From: Alphaproteobacteria bacterium
GTDB taxonomy: Bacteria > Pseudomonadota > Alphaproteobacteria > Rhizobiales > Rhizobiaceae
Direction of reading: 5' to 3'
Assembly (NCBI GenBank): GCA_018823835.1
Contig: JAHJHT010000004.1
Span: forward strand, 1-64,000
Length of the DNA: 64,000 nt
The notes beneath the pieces are model-generated. The model was given only the letters and a program-made list of their open reading frames with translations, was not told the origin of the DNA and did no database searches. Shown one piece after another: positions 48,630 through 58,291 of this stretch (within the stretch, counting starts at the first letter, position 1; each line of letters opens with the position of its first letter). A program made the translations under genes and the position numbers.

Positions 48630-49784
48630 ATGGAACAGATCACACGCGCAGACATTGCAGCTTTCGGAGCCGGAAGGGCCGAGATGGCTAATGCGATGAT
48701 CGAGCAGAGCGGAATCAGGGTGCGACCCGAGCGCAATCGCGGTCGCGCCGCAGGCATCAATCCGAGCGGCCGCTTCGAGCCGGTAAGCCGCGACGTGTTC
48801 GACGACGGCTGGAATTCCTTCGAGGACCTGCCGCCCTTCAAGACCGACGTGCAGGTCGAGAAGCCGCGCACCATCATCACCCGCAACGAATCGCCGGACA
48901 TTTCCTTCGATCGTTCGATCAACCCCTATCGCGGATGCGAGCATGGCTGTGTCTATTGCTTTGCCCGCCCGACACACAGCTACATGGGCCTGTCGGCCGG
49001 TGTGGATTTCGAATCGAAGCTGTTCGCCAAGCCGGATGCCGCGAAGCTGCTCGACAAGGAGCTCTCCAAGGAAGGCTACCAGCCGCGCACCATCGCCATC
49101 GGCACCAACACCGATCCCTACCAGCCGGTGGAGAAGCGCTGGCGCATCATGCGCGAGATCCTCGAGGTGCTCGAGGCGCGCAACCATCCGGTCGGCATCG
49201 TCACAAAATCCGCGCTGGTGACGCGCGACATCGACATCCTGGCGCGCATGGCCGAGAAGGGCCTCGCCAAGGTGGCGCTGTCGGTGACGACACTCGACCG
49301 CAAGCTGGCCCGCACCATGGAGCCGCGCGCTGCGACCCCGACCAGGCGCCTGGAGACGATCCGCGAACTCAGCGACGCCGGCATTCCGACCTCGGTCATG
49401 GTGGCGCCGATCATTCCGGGCCTGACCGACCCGGAGATCGAGCGCATTCTCGACGCTGCACGCGCCGCCGGCGCGCTCGACGCGGGATACGTCATCCTGC
49501 GCCTGCCGCTCGAGGTCAGCCCGATCTTCAAGGACTGGCTGCTGCGCCACTACCCCGACCGCTACCGGCACGTGATGTCGCTGGTGCGCTCGATGCGTGA
49601 CGGCAAGGACTACGACGCCGAATGGGGCAAGCGCATGAAGGGCAGCGGGCCCTATGCCTGGCAGATCGGCCGTCGCTTCGAGATCGCAGCCCGCAGGCTC
49701 GGGCTCAACGCGCGGAAAACGCCGCTGCGGACCGACCTGTTCGTGCAGGCCAAGAAGGGCGCCGAGCAGCTGATGCTGCTCTAG
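48630..49784 (+). CDS. PA0069 family radical SAM protein (spore photoproduct lyase-like)
   Basis: The 384-residue protein has a radical SAM cluster motif C103-x3-C107-x2-C110 ([19 protein letters not shown]) and belongs to the SplB-related PA0069 family. Family members are predicted to act in DNA repair, but no activity is proven that I know of. Starts at 48579 and 48630 are both possible; I chose 48630 ([10 protein letters not shown]) because a promoter overlapping the LexA box would start transcription near 48578. GGGAGAGAG precedes this ATG. No partner gene was recognised beside it. Confidence 0.88.
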   Translation: MEQITRADIAAFGAGRAEMANAMIEQSGIRVRPERNRGRAAGINPSGRFEPVSRDVFDDGWNSFEDLPPFKTDVQVEKPRTIITRNESPDISFDRSINPYRGCEHGCVYCFARPTHSYMGLSAGVDFESKLFAKPDAAKLLDKELSKEGYQPRTIAIGTNTDPYQPVEKRWRIMREILEVLEARNHPVGIVTKSALVTRDIDILARMAEKGLAKVALSVTTLDRKLARTMEPRAATPTRRLETIRELSDAGIPTSVMVAPIIPGLTDPEIERILDAARAAGALDAGYVILRLPLEVSPIFKDWLLRHYPDRYRHVMSLVRSMRDGKDYDAEWGKRMKGSGPYAWQIGRRFEIAARRLGLNARKTPLRTDLFVQAKKGAEQLMLL

Positions 49785-49792
49785 CACACACA

Positions 49793-49810
49793 CGGAACGC
49801 CAGCGTTCCG
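49793..49810. repeat. 18-bp perfect palindromic hairpin after the PA0069-type gene
   Basis: CGGAACGC and GCGTTCCG form an 8-bp stem with a CA loop 9 bp after the stop codon. No T run follows; C-rich sequence does instead. It may protect the 3' end of the mRNA, or be a remnant of an interspersed palindromic repeat. Confidence 0.45.
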
Positions 49811-49893
49811 CCCCATCCGTCCGGCCGCTCCCCCCGGCTGCCCGACGGCGCCTCCCCGACCCGCCAGCCCCCCTCGCCGGCCGGGAAGGCCTT

Positions 49894-49957
49894 GCGGAGA
49901 ATCGGGACCGATGCGAGCATCGCCGCACCATGGCTCGCACGCGTCCTGATTCTCCGC
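49894..49957 (+). promoter_or_regulatory. rnhB: 64-bp nested palindrome enclosing the rnhB start codon
   Basis: Outer arms GCGGAGAATCGGGAC (49894-49908) and GTCCTGATTCTCCGC (49943-49957) pair over 15 bp with one G-U wobble. After a 3-nt internal loop, inner arms TGCGAGC (49912-49918) and GCTCGCA (49933-49939) pair over 7 bp. The 14-nt apical loop ends with the rnhB ATG (49930-49932). The only GGAG is inside the outer stem, so the structure should limit ribosome access. A smaller hairpin, CGATG/CATCG at 49909-49922, competes with it. Confidence 0.6.
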
Positions 49958-50619
49958 CCCTCATTGCCTTTGTCGACAAGCCCGACTTCACCTTCGAGCT
50001 GAAGGCGATCGCCGCCGGCAGCTGGCCGGTCGCGGGGCTCGACGAGGCCGGACGCGGACCGCTCGCCGGCCCCGTGGTTGCGGCGGCCGTGGTGCTCGAC
50101 CCGGAGCGCATCCCGGAAGGTCTCGACGATTCCAAGCGGCTTACCGGCCAGCAGCGGGAAGCCATCTTTACGAACATCCTGAAACTGGCGCTCGGCGTCT
50201 CGGTCGCCTCGCTCTGCGCGGAAGGCATCGACCGCAGCGACATCCGCAAGGCAAGCCTCGAAGCGATGCGCCGCGCGCTGGCCGGCCTGCCGCTGACCGC
50301 GCGGCTGGCGCTTGCCGACGGCCGCGACGTGCCGCCTGGCCTGGGCTGCTCCTGCCAGGCCCTGGTCAAGGGCGACCAGCGTTCGCAGTCGATCGCCGCC
50401 GCCTCGATCGTCGCCAAGGTGATGCGCGACCGGATGATGCAGCATTGCGGCAGGGCCGACGAGCGCTACGGGCTGGAAGTCCACATGGGCTATGCGACCG
50501 AGCGCCATCGTGCCGCAATCGAACTGCACGGACCGGCTCCCAGGCTGCACAGGCTGTCCTTTTCACCATTCCGGCTGACGCCGATCGACGAGAGCCAGGC
50601 AGAACTCGCAGAGCTCTGA
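49930..50619 (+). CDS. rnhB: Ribonuclease HII
   Basis: RNase HII removes single ribonucleotides and RNA primers from DNA. The 229-residue protein has the catalytic [11 protein letters not shown] motif at 38-48 (D38, E39) and later conserved acidic residues in ADGRDVP and the [16 protein letters not shown] segment. The N-terminal [23 protein letters not shown] is a short lead before the fold. The start codon lies in the loop of a long hairpin with no good ribosome binding site, so translation initiation may be regulated. A bidirectional terminator follows the stop by about 25 bp. Confidence 0.94.
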   Translation: MARTRPDSPPLIAFVDKPDFTFELKAIAAGSWPVAGLDEAGRGPLAGPVVAAAVVLDPERIPEGLDDSKRLTGQQREAIFTNILKLALGVSVASLCAEGIDRSDIRKASLEAMRRALAGLPLTARLALADGRDVPPGLGCSCQALVKGDQRSQSIAAASIVAKVMRDRMMQHCGRADERYGLEVHMGYATERHRAAIELHGPAPRLHRLSFSPFRLTPIDESQAELAEL

Positions 50620-50642
50620 GCCGGCCGCCTTAACGGCAAGAA

Positions 50643-50668
50643 AAAGGCCGCCCCGAAGGGCGGCCTTT
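50643..50668. terminator. Bidirectional intrinsic terminator (rnhB / atpF)
   Basis: AAAGGCCGCCC and GGGCGGCCTTT pair over 11 bp with a CGAA loop (50654-50657). The A run before and T run after make it functional on both strands, ending rnhB from the left and the ATP synthase operon from the right. It is the clearest terminator in the window. Confidence 0.88.
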
Positions 50669-50704
50669 CTGATTCCTGAGCCGGCTGCCGATGTGTCGAA
50701 CGGC

Positions 50705-51184
50705 TCAGTTGAGGTTCGACTTCACTTCCTTGAGCGACGCGGCAAAAAGCTCAGCGCCGGACCGCTTGTCGGCCTGGTCGCCAAGGAGCTTGCGGGCTGC
50801 CTCGACGGCGATGTCGACCGCGCTGGCGCGTACCTCGATGACGGCCTCGCGCTCGGCCTGCTCGATCTTCTGTTCGGCAAGCGCGGTGCGGCGCGCGACA
50901 TATTCCTCGGTCTTGCGCTTTGCTTCCTCGAGAAGCATGTCTGCCTCGCGCTTGGCGGCGGCGACAATGTCGGCCGCATCCTTCTCGGCTTCCTTGCGCT
51001 TGCGCTGGAAGTCGGCAAGCAGCTGCTTTGCCTCCTCGCGCAGGCGCCGTGCCTCTTCGAGTTCGTTGCGGATGTTGTTGGCTCGCTCATCGAGCGACTT
51101 GGTCAGCATGCCGGGTATCTTGAAGTAGACGACCGCGGCGATGAAGATCACGAGGGCGACGGTGGCCCAGAACGTATTGTCCAT
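50705..51184 (-). CDS. atpF: ATP synthase F0 subunit b
   Basis: Subunit b is part of the peripheral stalk of F-type ATP synthase. The 159-residue product has one N-terminal membrane helix (FWATVALVIFIAAVVYFKI) and a long charged coiled coil (about 30-150) rich in Ala, Glu, Lys and Arg. It is the second of two b-like subunits, typical of photosynthetic and alphaproteobacterial enzymes. The start lies 9 bp after the b' stop. Last gene of the F0 operon; the F1 genes are not in this window. Confidence 0.94.
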   Translation of the reverse strand: MDNTFWATVALVIFIAAVVYFKIPGMLTKSLDERANNIRNELEEARRLREEAKQLLADFQRKRKEAEKDAADIVAAAKREADMLLEEAKRKTEEYVARRTALAEQKIEQAEREAVIEVRASAVDIAVEAARKLLGDQADKRSGAELFAASLKEVKSNLN

Positions 51185-51193
51185 GACGATCTC

Positions 51194-51814
51194 CTAGCCG
51201 CGAACCGACTTGACGGCGGCCGCTACTGCCGCCTTGTCCACCTTGCCGCCGGTGAGCTGCTGCACAATGGCGGCAGACGTTTCCTCGGCGATCGAGCCGA
51301 CTTCGCGCATGGCGTTCGACTTGATGGTGGCAATCTGCGACTCGGCGGCGGCGAGCTTCTTGCCGAGGCTTTCCTCGACCTTCTTGCGCGCAGCTTCCGC
51401 TTCGGCCTTGGAGGCCTCGTTTGCCTGCTGTCCGATGGCGTTTGCCTTGGCCTTGGCCTCGGCAAGCTCCTGTTCGTAGGCGGCAACGGCAGCATCGGCC
51501 TCCGCCTTCATGCGGGCGGCCTCGTCGAGGTCACCGCTGATGCGTGCGCTGCGATCCTCGAGAATGCCACCGACGCGCGGCAGCACGACCTTCTTCAGGA
51601 ACAGGTAGAAGAGGCCGAACGTGATGGCGAGCCACAGGATCTGCGACGGAAAGGTCGAAGCGTCGAAGGGCGGGAAAGACCCGTGTCCCTCGGCCTGCTC
51701 GGTATGCGCGCCGCCCTCGGCCGCAGCCGCGTGAGCGCCGTCCTCGACGGGCTCGCCATGAGCGCCGCCTTCAGCCGGTGCAGTTTCCTGCGCGTATCCC
51801 GGTGTCACAAACAT
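51194..51814 (-). CDS. atpG: ATP synthase F0 subunit b' with His/Glu-rich N-terminus
   Basis: The 206-residue b' subunit pairs with b to form the peripheral stalk. Residues about 57-78 form the membrane helix (SQILWLAITFGLFYLFLKKV), followed by a coiled coil to the end. Ahead of the helix there is an unusual 55-residue extension (after MFVTPGYAQ) with three GAH repeats: EGGAHGEPVEDGAH and EGGAHTEQAEGHG. This His/Glu-rich stretch looks low-complexity and could bind metal; similar but variable extensions occur in other rhizobia. The symbol b' is also written atpF2 or atpG in this group. Confidence 0.92.
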   Translation of the reverse strand: MFVTPGYAQETAPAEGGAHGEPVEDGAHAAAAEGGAHTEQAEGHGSFPPFDASTFPSQILWLAITFGLFYLFLKKVVLPRVGGILEDRSARISGDLDEAARMKAEADAAVAAYEQELAEAKAKANAIGQQANEASKAEAEAARKKVEESLGKKLAAAESQIATIKSNAMREVGSIAEETSAAIVQQLTGGKVDKAAVAAAVKSVRG

Positions 51815-51880
51815 CCAATTTCCCCTGTCCAGGCAATCCGGCCGCAGCCTGCGGCCGGCCGTGCTGTTGCTGGCCTGCTC

Positions 51881-52105
51881 TTACGTGAAGAGGAGGAGCA
51901 GAGCGACGAGGAGCGAGAAGATGCCGAGAGCTTCCGTCACGGCGAAGCCGAAGATCAGACGGCCGAACTGGCCGTCTGCTGCGGACGGGTTGCGCAGGGC
52001 GCCGGCGAGATAGTTGCCGAAGATCGTGCCCAGGCCGATGCCTGCGCCGCCCATGCCGAGGCAGGCGATGCCCGCACCGATTGCCTTTGCTGCGTCTACT
52101 TCCAT
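51881..52105 (-). CDS. atpE: ATP synthase F0 subunit c
   Basis: Subunit c forms the rotating ring of F0. The 74-residue product is a two-helix hairpin: [20 protein letters not shown], a polar loop ([11 protein letters not shown]) and a second helix ([20 protein letters not shown]) with the proton-binding glutamate in VTEA. The ATG at 52105 has AAGGAG 6 nt upstream, preferable to the in-frame TTG at 52111. Confidence 0.97.
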   Translation of the reverse strand: MEVDAAKAIGAGIACLGMGGAGIGLGTIFGNYLAGALRNPSAADGQFGRLIFGFAVTEALGIFSLLVALLLLFT

Positions 52106-52176
52106 GTCCAACTCCTTGTGGATCTATAGTCTATCGTGTGTTGCGGATGGCGGAAGAGCCCGCCGGTGAAATGTCC

Positions 52177-52926
52177 CTAGTGACCCGGATGCAGCGCGTC
52201 GTTGAGGTACATGCAGGTAAGCACGGCGAAAACATAGGCCTGCAGGAAGGCAACCAGCACTTCCAGCGCGGTGATCGCGACAGTCATGGCAAGCGGCAGG
52301 ACCGCCCCGGCCACGCCGACGAAACCGGCGGCGCTGAGCGAGACCACGAAGCCCGCGAAGACTTTCAGCGTGATGTGGCCGGCCAGCATGTTGGCGAACA
52401 GACGCACGGACAGGCTGATCGGGCGCGACAGGAAAGAGATGACCTCGATCAGCACGACCAGCGGCACCAGAATGCCCGGCACGCCTTCCGGTACGAACAG
52501 CTTGAGGAAGCCGAAACCGTGCTTCATGAAGCCGTAGACGACGACGGTGCCGATCACCAGCAGCGCCAGCGCGAAGGTGACGATGATGTGGCTGGTGACG
52601 GTGAAGAAATAGGGGAACAGGCCGAGAAGATTGGCGACCAGGACGAACATGAACAGCGAGAAGACCAGGGGAAAGAACTTCATTCCCTGCGATCCGGCCG
52701 CGTCGCGCAGCATGGAGGCGACGAATTCATAGGACATTTCGGAAATCGACTGCAGCCGGCCGGGAATGAGGCCGCGGGTCGACGTGGTCAGGAAAAGGAA
52801 GGCGCCGGCAACGGCAACGGTAGCGACCATGAAGGCAGCGGAATTGGTGAACGACAGGTCGAGCCCGCCGATTTCGATCGGAACCCACTTGGCGATCTGG
52901 AACTGATGGATCGGATCGTTGGCCAA
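52177..52926 (-). CDS. atpB: ATP synthase F0 subunit a
   Basis: Subunit a provides the proton half-channels next to the c ring. The 249-residue membrane protein has the conserved essential-arginine helix [20 protein letters not shown] (about 170-190) and the C-terminal motif [22 protein letters not shown]-terminal [20 protein letters not shown] is typical of alphaproteobacteria. It lies between atpI and atpE in the operon. Confidence 0.97.
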   Translation of the reverse strand: MANDPIHQFQIAKWVPIEIGGLDLSFTNSAAFMVATVAVAGAFLFLTTSTRGLIPGRLQSISEMSYEFVASMLRDAAGSQGMKFFPLVFSLFMFVLVANLLGLFPYFFTVTSHIIVTFALALLVIGTVVVYGFMKHGFGFLKLFVPEGVPGILVPLVVLIEVISFLSRPISLSVRLFANMLAGHITLKVFAGFVVSLSAAGFVGVAGAVLPLAMTVAITALEVLVAFLQAYVFAVLTCMYLNDALHPGH

Positions 52927-52964
52927 ATCGGCCCCCTTCGGCTAGCTGCACCCACAGGCGCGAT

Positions 52965-53375
52965 TCATTCGTCGTCGGGCTTTCTGTCACCCTTTTCAGG
53001 GATTTTCAAACCCGCATCGGCAACCATCCCCGCTGAACGCAGGACATTGAGCACGCCAGCTCCGAATCCCAGCAGCAGGAAGATGATCAATCCCCAGGGC
53101 GACGTACCAGCCATCCTGTCGATAATCCACCCAAGGCCGACGCCGACTGCAATTCCCGCGATGAACTCGCTGGAAAGCTTCAGCGCCTGTCCATAACCGG
53201 TCACGCCGCCGGATCCAGACCCTTGTTTCCCCTGCCGCCTGTCCGGCAATCTCGTTGCAAGCGATGCTTCGAGATCGCGCCGGCGGCGCTCAAGATCGTC
53301 GTCGCGGCCTGCGCCACTGCCCTGCCCGTCCGGTCCGGATTTTCCGGTTTCGTCTGGCCCTTTTGATGCGGCCAT
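52965..53375 (-). CDS. atpI: ATP synthase accessory protein AtpI
   Basis: AtpI aids assembly of the c ring and may help magnesium supply. The 136-residue product has a charged, disordered N-terminus of about 65 residues (Gly/Asp/Arg-rich), then two membrane helices (SEFIAGIAVGVGLGWIIDRM and WGLIIFLLLGFGAGVLNVLR), the family pattern. First gene of the F0 operon, 57 bp downstream of the -10 box of a good promoter. Confidence 0.92.
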   Translation of the reverse strand: MAASKGPDETGKSGPDGQGSGAGRDDDLERRRRDLEASLATRLPDRRQGKQGSGSGGVTGYGQALKLSSEFIAGIAVGVGLGWIIDRMAGTSPWGLIIFLLLGFGAGVLNVLRSAGMVADAGLKIPEKGDRKPDDE

Positions 53376-53432
53376 CGCAACCTCCCATACCGGGCTGGCG
53401 GGTCACTGGCCCGTCCGCTCCAAGTCGCGCGC

Positions 53433-53461
53433 AACATAGTTAGGGGCCATGCCCCCGTCAA
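53433..53461 (-). promoter_or_regulatory. Promoter of the F0 ATP synthase operon
   Basis: On the minus strand TTGACG (53456-53461) and TATGTT (53433-53438) are separated by exactly 17 bp. The spacer holds a small GGGGC/GCCCC palindrome. This is a strong match to the housekeeping sigma consensus of alphaproteobacteria and starts transcription about 50 nt before the atpI ATG. Confidence 0.72.
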
Positions 53462-53615
53462 GTCGGCGGGCGGATCAGTTCTATCGGTATTTATTGCTGT
53501 AAAAACAATGACTTGCCGGGGTGCGACATAGTGCCCGGCACATTATCGGGCGCGTGTCCGGCGAATCCCCGCCGCTCAGCCGCGCCAACGCGGTTGCGCG
53601 CCCCGAGAATGGCGG

Positions 53616-54797
53616 CTAGCTCCAGCCGCCGCCATAGGTGCGGTAGAAGACGTGGAGGCCGATCTTTTTCATCTTCTTCATGGTGTTTGCCCAGCGCGGC
53701 GCGACATAGGTCGCGTGGTAGTGCGTCGCCGAGCCGACCTCGGGGATGAAGATCTTGCCGGCGGTCACCGCCATGGCGATCTCCTGAGCCGTCTTGTAGT
53801 TGGCCGGATTGGTGATGCGGTCGCGCTTGCCGTCGCAGGCAAAGGAGAACTGGCAGCGGTTGAGCCAACCGTCGTTCTGGTAGACGACGCCGCAGATCGA
53901 GTCGGGATAGGTCGGGTTGCGGACGCGGTTGAGGATGACCTGCGCGACGGCGGCCTGGCCGCGCAGCTTTTCGCCGCGCGCCTCGAAATAGATGCCGGTG
54001 GCGAGGCACTTCTGCTCGGCCTTGGAGAAGACTTCCGCCGGCAGCGGCCGGCTCATCCAGGCGTGGTCGCCCTTGGCGACGGGCGGAATAAAGCGGCCGC
54101 CGTCCTTATCGGCGGGATCCTGCAGCAGGCTCTCGAAGGGTGAAGCCTTGGCGTAGTCGGGCGCGGCCGGCGCGTAGGCGGTGGCGAGGATGTCGGACTT
54201 CTCGTTGGTGACGAGGCTCGCCAGCATCGGCGGCACGCCGGGGTCGACCTTCTGCTTCTTCATGTAGAAGGAACCGGCGATCTCGACCTCCTTGCCGCGG
54301 ATCTCCGTCCTTGCGAAGGCCATCCTGACGTCATGCGCCGGGCGCAACAGCATGCTGGTCTTCTTGAACATGGAGCCGGCGTCGAAGGTCCTGGGCGGCG
54401 CGACGGGCATGACCTTGATAATGCGGTCCTGCTTGCCCGAGCGGACGATGCGGTCCTCGTCGGGCACGGCGCTCAGCCGGTTGCCCTTGCCGCGCAGCGA
54501 GACCGCGCCGAGTTCATCGGATTCAACGCCAGACCCGGAGATCGAGCCGGTGGTGATGTCGCCGTCGACGAAAGGCATTTCGGCCGCATGCACGGAGCCG
54601 GCAACCGACTTCTCGACGAAGACGTTCCAGCGGGTGCCGGACTTCTCGATGCCCGAAACGAGGCCGGCCATATCCTGATAGGCGGCCACGGTCGGAAACC
54701 CGACCCAGATCCCAAGACCGATAATCAATGGAGACAGGAACGAACGCTTGTCTCGGCTGGTGGCGGCCAACAGCCGCGTCACTAGTCGTCGATGCAC
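53616..54797 (-). CDS. SleB-type cell wall hydrolase
   Basis: The 393-residue protein has an N-terminal membrane anchor or signal (about 20-40, LIIGLGIWVGFPTVAAY), a long low-homology middle region, and a C-terminal Hydrolase_2/SleB domain (about 265-393) with KCLATGIYFEARGEKLRGQA, VAQVILNRVRNPTYPDSI and THYHATYVAPRW. The glutamate in YFEARGE is the expected catalytic residue for glycan cleavage in peptidoglycan. The start is GTG at 54797 with GGAGAG about 5 nt upstream. It lies downstream of der on the same strand. Likely role: wall remodelling during growth. Confidence 0.88.
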   Translation of the reverse strand: MHRRLVTRLLAATSRDKRSFLSPLIIGLGIWVGFPTVAAYQDMAGLVSGIEKSGTRWNVFVEKSVAGSVHAAEMPFVDGDITTGSISGSGVESDELGAVSLRGKGNRLSAVPDEDRIVRSGKQDRIIKVMPVAPPRTFDAGSMFKKTSMLLRPAHDVRMAFARTEIRGKEVEIAGSFYMKKQKVDPGVPPMLASLVTNEKSDILATAYAPAAPDYAKASPFESLLQDPADKDGGRFIPPVAKGDHAWMSRPLPAEVFSKAEQKCLATGIYFEARGEKLRGQAAVAQVILNRVRNPTYPDSICGVVYQNDGWLNRCQFSFACDGKRDRITNPANYKTAQEIAMAVTAGKIFIPEVGSATHYHATYVAPRWANTMKKMKKIGLHVFYRTYGGGWS

Positions 54798-54918
54798 AGA
54801 AACTCTCCAGGACGCAACTTACCCTCTTGGAGAGAGAGACTGATGCATTAACCTTGATGGAGCGTTAACCGTGATTATGCGGCGGCAAGATGGTTCCATG
54901 CCGCGACCGTGCGTCGCA

Positions 54919-56346
54919 TCACCTGCGTTTCTTGGCGCGCCCGGCAAACGGGTTTTCGGATGCGTGCAGCGACATGCGGATCGGCACGCCGGGCAGGTCG
55001 AAAGCCTCGCGCAGGCTGTTGGTCAAATAGCGGATGTAGGATTGCGGCACGTCGTCCGGCCGCGTGCAGGACAGCACGAAGCCCGGCGGCCGCGTCTTGA
55101 CCTGGGTCATATACTTGATCTTCAGGCGGCGCCCGGCGACGGCGGGCGGCGGATGATGGCCGAGCACGCCTTCAAGCCAGCGGTTGAGGCGCCCCGTGGA
55201 GATGCGGCTGTTCCAGACCCTGTGGGTGCTCAGCACCGCATCCAGCAGCTTGTCCAGGCCGCGGCCGGTCTCGGCCGACACGGGCACGGCGAGCACGCCG
55301 CGCACCTGCGGCAGCAGCCGCTCGGTCTTTTCGCGCAGCTCGGCCAACGTTTCCTGCGGATTGTCGATCAGGTCCCACTTGTTGAAGGCGAGCACCAGCG
55401 CCCTGCCCTCGCGGATGATCAGGTCGGCAAGCTGCAGATCCTGCTTCTCGAAGGGAATCGTCGCGTCGAAGACCACAATGACGACCTCGGCGAAACGGAT
55501 GGCGCGCAGACCGTCGGCAACGGAGAGCTTCTCGAGCTTCTCCTGCACCCTGGACTTGCGGCGCATGCCGGCGGTATCGAACAGCTTGATCTCGCGGCCG
55601 CGCCAGTCCCAGTCGACCGAGATGGAATCGCGCGTGATGCCAGCCTCCGGCCCGGTCAGCAGGCGTTCCTCGCCGATCAGCGCGTTGATCATCGTCGACT
55701 TGCCGGCATTCGGCCTGCCGATGACCGCGATGCGCATCGGCTTGGTGTCGTCATAGGCCGGCTCGGCGTCGGGATCGGCGATGTCCTCGCCGACCAGCGG
55801 CTCGCTGAAAGCCAGATCGTCGTCTTCCTCGTCGTCGCCGAAGGCGACCTTCTCACCGAGGGCCTCAACGACGGCGTCGCGCAGGTCCGGCAGGCCCTGG
55901 CCGTGCTCGGCCGACACGCCGATCGGCTCGCCAAGTCCGAGTTCCCAGCTCTCGAGCACGCCGCCCTGGGCGCCCTTGGCCTCGGCCTTGTTGGCGACCA
56001 GCACCACCGGCTTGCCGGACTTGCGGACGATCTCGGCGAAGGTGCGGTCGTCAGGCGTTATGCCGGTCTTGGCGTCGACCATGAAGAAGATGAGGTCGGC
56101 CTCGCGAATGGCGATCTCGGTCTGGGCGCGCATGCGGCCCTGCAGCGTGCTCGCCGCCGCGTCCTCGAAACCGGCGGTGTCGATGACGTCGAAATGGAGG
56201 TCGTAGAGCTTGGCCGGATGAACGCGGCGGTCGCGTGTGACGCCGGGCGTATCGTCGACGAGCGCCAGCTTGCGGCCTGCGAGACGGTTGAAAAGCGTCG
56301 ATTTACCGACGTTGGGCCGGCCGATGATGGCGATCTGAAAGCCCAT
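54919..56346 (-). CDS. der: Ribosome biogenesis GTPase Der
   Basis: Der (EngA) is an essential double GTPase for 50S subunit assembly. The 475-residue protein has the first GTPase domain with GRPNVGKST (9-17), an acidic linker (about 168-200, [13 protein letters not shown]), a second GTPase domain starting at about 205 with GRPNAGKST, and a C-terminal KH-like domain. Length is typical. The start lies 3 bp after the stop of the YfgM-like gene, so translation is probably coupled, a conserved pairing in many proteobacteria. Confidence 0.97.
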   Translation of the reverse strand: MGFQIAIIGRPNVGKSTLFNRLAGRKLALVDDTPGVTRDRRVHPAKLYDLHFDVIDTAGFEDAAASTLQGRMRAQTEIAIREADLIFFMVDAKTGITPDDRTFAEIVRKSGKPVVLVANKAEAKGAQGGVLESWELGLGEPIGVSAEHGQGLPDLRDAVVEALGEKVAFGDDEEDDDLAFSEPLVGEDIADPDAEPAYDDTKPMRIAVIGRPNAGKSTMINALIGEERLLTGPEAGITRDSISVDWDWRGREIKLFDTAGMRRKSRVQEKLEKLSVADGLRAIRFAEVVIVVFDATIPFEKQDLQLADLIIREGRALVLAFNKWDLIDNPQETLAELREKTERLLPQVRGVLAVPVSAETGRGLDKLLDAVLSTHRVWNSRISTGRLNRWLEGVLGHHPPPAVAGRRLKIKYMTQVKTRPPGFVLSCTRPDDVPQSYIRYLTNSLREAFDLPGVPIRMSLHASENPFAGRAKKRR

Positions 56347-56349
56347 GGC

Positions 56350-57015
56350 TCACGACGCCGTTCCGGAACCGCGGATCAGTTCGGCCATCAGGGTTGCGCG
56401 CTGGCGGGCATTGCGCGGCGCGGCATCGTCGGCGGCGATCTGCTCGAACAGCTTGAGGGCGTCGGAAGCGCGGGCTTCCTTCCAGGCCGACAGGCCGAGC
56501 GCCTCGCGCGCCGAATGGCGCAGCGGATCGGTATCCGAGGTCAGTGCCTCGGCGCGTGCCGCAACCTCGGCATAGGTGCCGTTGTCGACGAGCAGGAAGG
56601 CGGCGCGCAGTCGCGCCATGTCGCGAATGGCCGACGGGATCGAGGTGTCGGTGGATACCGCGTCGAAGCCGGCCACGGCGCCGGCAAAGTCGCCCTTGGC
56701 CGCAAGCACGGTCGCCGCACGCATGCGGGCAAGCAGCGGATAGGCGCCGTAGCCGTCAGCCTCGAGCTGCTCCAGCGCACCGAGCGCCTCGTCGTTCTTG
56801 CCGGCGTTGGCGAGTTCGAGGGCCTGGGAGAACTGATCGCCCGAGCGGTTGGCGCGCGAGGTCGTCCAGTAGTCATAGCCGACAAAGCCGGCGGTCACGA
56901 GAACGACGAGCACGGCAGCGCCGAGCGCCAGCGGGCCGTAGCGGTCCCACAGGGCGCGCGCCTGATCCTGGCGTATTTCCTCGTTGACTTCGCGGATGAA
57001 GCTGTCGTCCGACAT
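56350..57015 (-). CDS. YfgM-like tetratricopeptide membrane protein
   Basis: The 221-residue protein has a cytoplasmic N-terminus (MSDDSFIREVNEEIRQDQAR), one membrane helix at about 29-49, and a TPR-like periplasmic domain. This is the YfgM pattern; in E. coli YfgM is an ancillary SecYEG factor and lies close to der, as here. The adjacent der gene follows after 3 bp. Function in this organism is inferred from family and position. Confidence 0.85.
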   Translation of the reverse strand: MSDDSFIREVNEEIRQDQARALWDRYGPLALGAAVLVVLVTAGFVGYDYWTTSRANRSGDQFSQALELANAGKNDEALGALEQLEADGYGAYPLLARMRAATVLAAKGDFAGAVAGFDAVSTDTSIPSAIRDMARLRAAFLLVDNGTYAEVAARAEALTSDTDPLRHSAREALGLSAWKEARASDALKLFEQIAADDAAPRNARQRATLMAELIRGSGTAS

Positions 57016-57255
57016 TTTTTCTCTTGAACCATGCCAGCCCGTGCGGGCGGCCCTTGTTGCGAGCCTCGCGTTTTAGCGAAATTCTGCCGGCATGGAAGGG
57101 GGGTGGCCGGAAATTCGGTCCCGACGGGCCGGCGCGGGAACAGCCAGCGCCCGTTCTGCCCCTGCCTCAGGCGTCATGCCCGGAGCCTGCGGACCGCAAC
57201 GCCGCCACATTTCGCGCCTACTCGGGCTGGTCATCGAAGCCCAAGAAGAGTGCCC

Positions 57256-58260
57256 ATGTCCTTTGCCTTCCGCGCCGCGCTTTGTGCGTCCCTGTCGATC
57301 GCGTCCGTTGCAGAGGCTGGGATCCGCCCGCTGGTGGCGGAGCCCGAGCAGCCGCAATACGTCATCATTTCCTTCGACGGCGCGCAAGACAACGCGCTAT
57401 GGCAGCGCAGCCGCACGCTGGCGGCGCGGACGGGCGCGCGCTTCACCTATTTCCTGTCCTGCGCCTTCCTTTTGACGCGCGACACGCGCCGCGAATACCA
57501 GGGGCCCGGCGAGCAACCGGGCAAGTCCGACGTCGGATTCGCGGAATCCAGGCGGGAGGTTGCGGACCGGCTGGAAGAAATCCGGCTGGCGACTTCCGAG
57601 GGCCACGAGATCGCGAGCCATGGCTGCGGCCATTTCGACGGCAAGGACTGGAGCAAGGACGACTGGCTGGAGGAATTCGCGTCGTTCCACCACATCATGC
57701 GCGATGCCTACACGATCAACGGCATCGCCGGAGAACCGGCCGACTGGCGCGACTTCGCCGACAAGGCGGTGACCGGATTTCGCGCGCCCTATCTTGAAAC
57801 GGGCAAGCCGCTCTATGCGGCGCTCAAGGCCGCCGGTTTCGCCTATGACGCGAGCGGCGTCTCTCGCGGTCCGGCAATGCCGGAGCGCGGCGACGGTGCA
57901 GTGCGCTTTTCGCTGCCGATGATTCCGGAAGGTCCGGCGTCCAGGCGCGTCATCGCCATGGACTACAATCTCTTCGTTCGCCACACGGACGGCGTCGAGC
58001 AACCGGACGAGAACGGCGCCTTCCAGGAACGCTCCTACGAGGCCTTCAAGGCAGCTTTCGACGCGCAACATGGCGGCGAGCGCATACCGCTGCAGATCGG
58101 CTTCCATTTCGCCCTGATGAACGACGGTGCCTACTGGAAGGCGCTCGAGCGTTTCGCCTCCGACGTCTGCACGAAGCCCGACGTGGTGTGCACCAGCTAC
58201 GAGGATTACCTGGCGCGGACCGGCGCCGGGGATACGCTCAGCGAAGCGGCGGGCGGCTAG
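57256..58260 (+). CDS. Polysaccharide deacetylase family protein
   Basis: The 334-residue precursor has a signal peptide (MSFAFRAALCASLSIASVAEA) and an NodB-like deacetylase domain. The first motif is ISFDGAQDN (Asp-Gly form of the TFDD motif), the metal histidines are in ASHGCGHFDG, and TGFRAPYL is the third motif. The change from FDD to FDG means that only one aspartate remains, as in some enzymes of the family. Substrate (peptidoglycan, chitooligosaccharide or other) cannot be told. AAGAAGAG lies 6 nt before the ATG. Confidence 0.86.
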   Translation: MSFAFRAALCASLSIASVAEAGIRPLVAEPEQPQYVIISFDGAQDNALWQRSRTLAARTGARFTYFLSCAFLLTRDTRREYQGPGEQPGKSDVGFAESRREVADRLEEIRLATSEGHEIASHGCGHFDGKDWSKDDWLEEFASFHHIMRDAYTINGIAGEPADWRDFADKAVTGFRAPYLETGKPLYAALKAAGFAYDASGVSRGPAMPERGDGAVRFSLPMIPEGPASRRVIAMDYNLFVRHTDGVEQPDENGAFQERSYEAFKAAFDAQHGGERIPLQIGFHFALMNDGAYWKALERFASDVCTKPDVVCTSYEDYLARTGAGDTLSEAAGG

Positions 58261-58291
58261 GCCGCACGCCACCCACCTCGCCCAATCCGAT

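Noticed and set aside
54848..54870. Two TTAACC motifs upstream of the SleB-type hydrolase as CtrA sites
   Set aside because: They are 11 bp apart, which does not match the TTAA-N7-TTAA arrangement; half-sites alone are too frequent.
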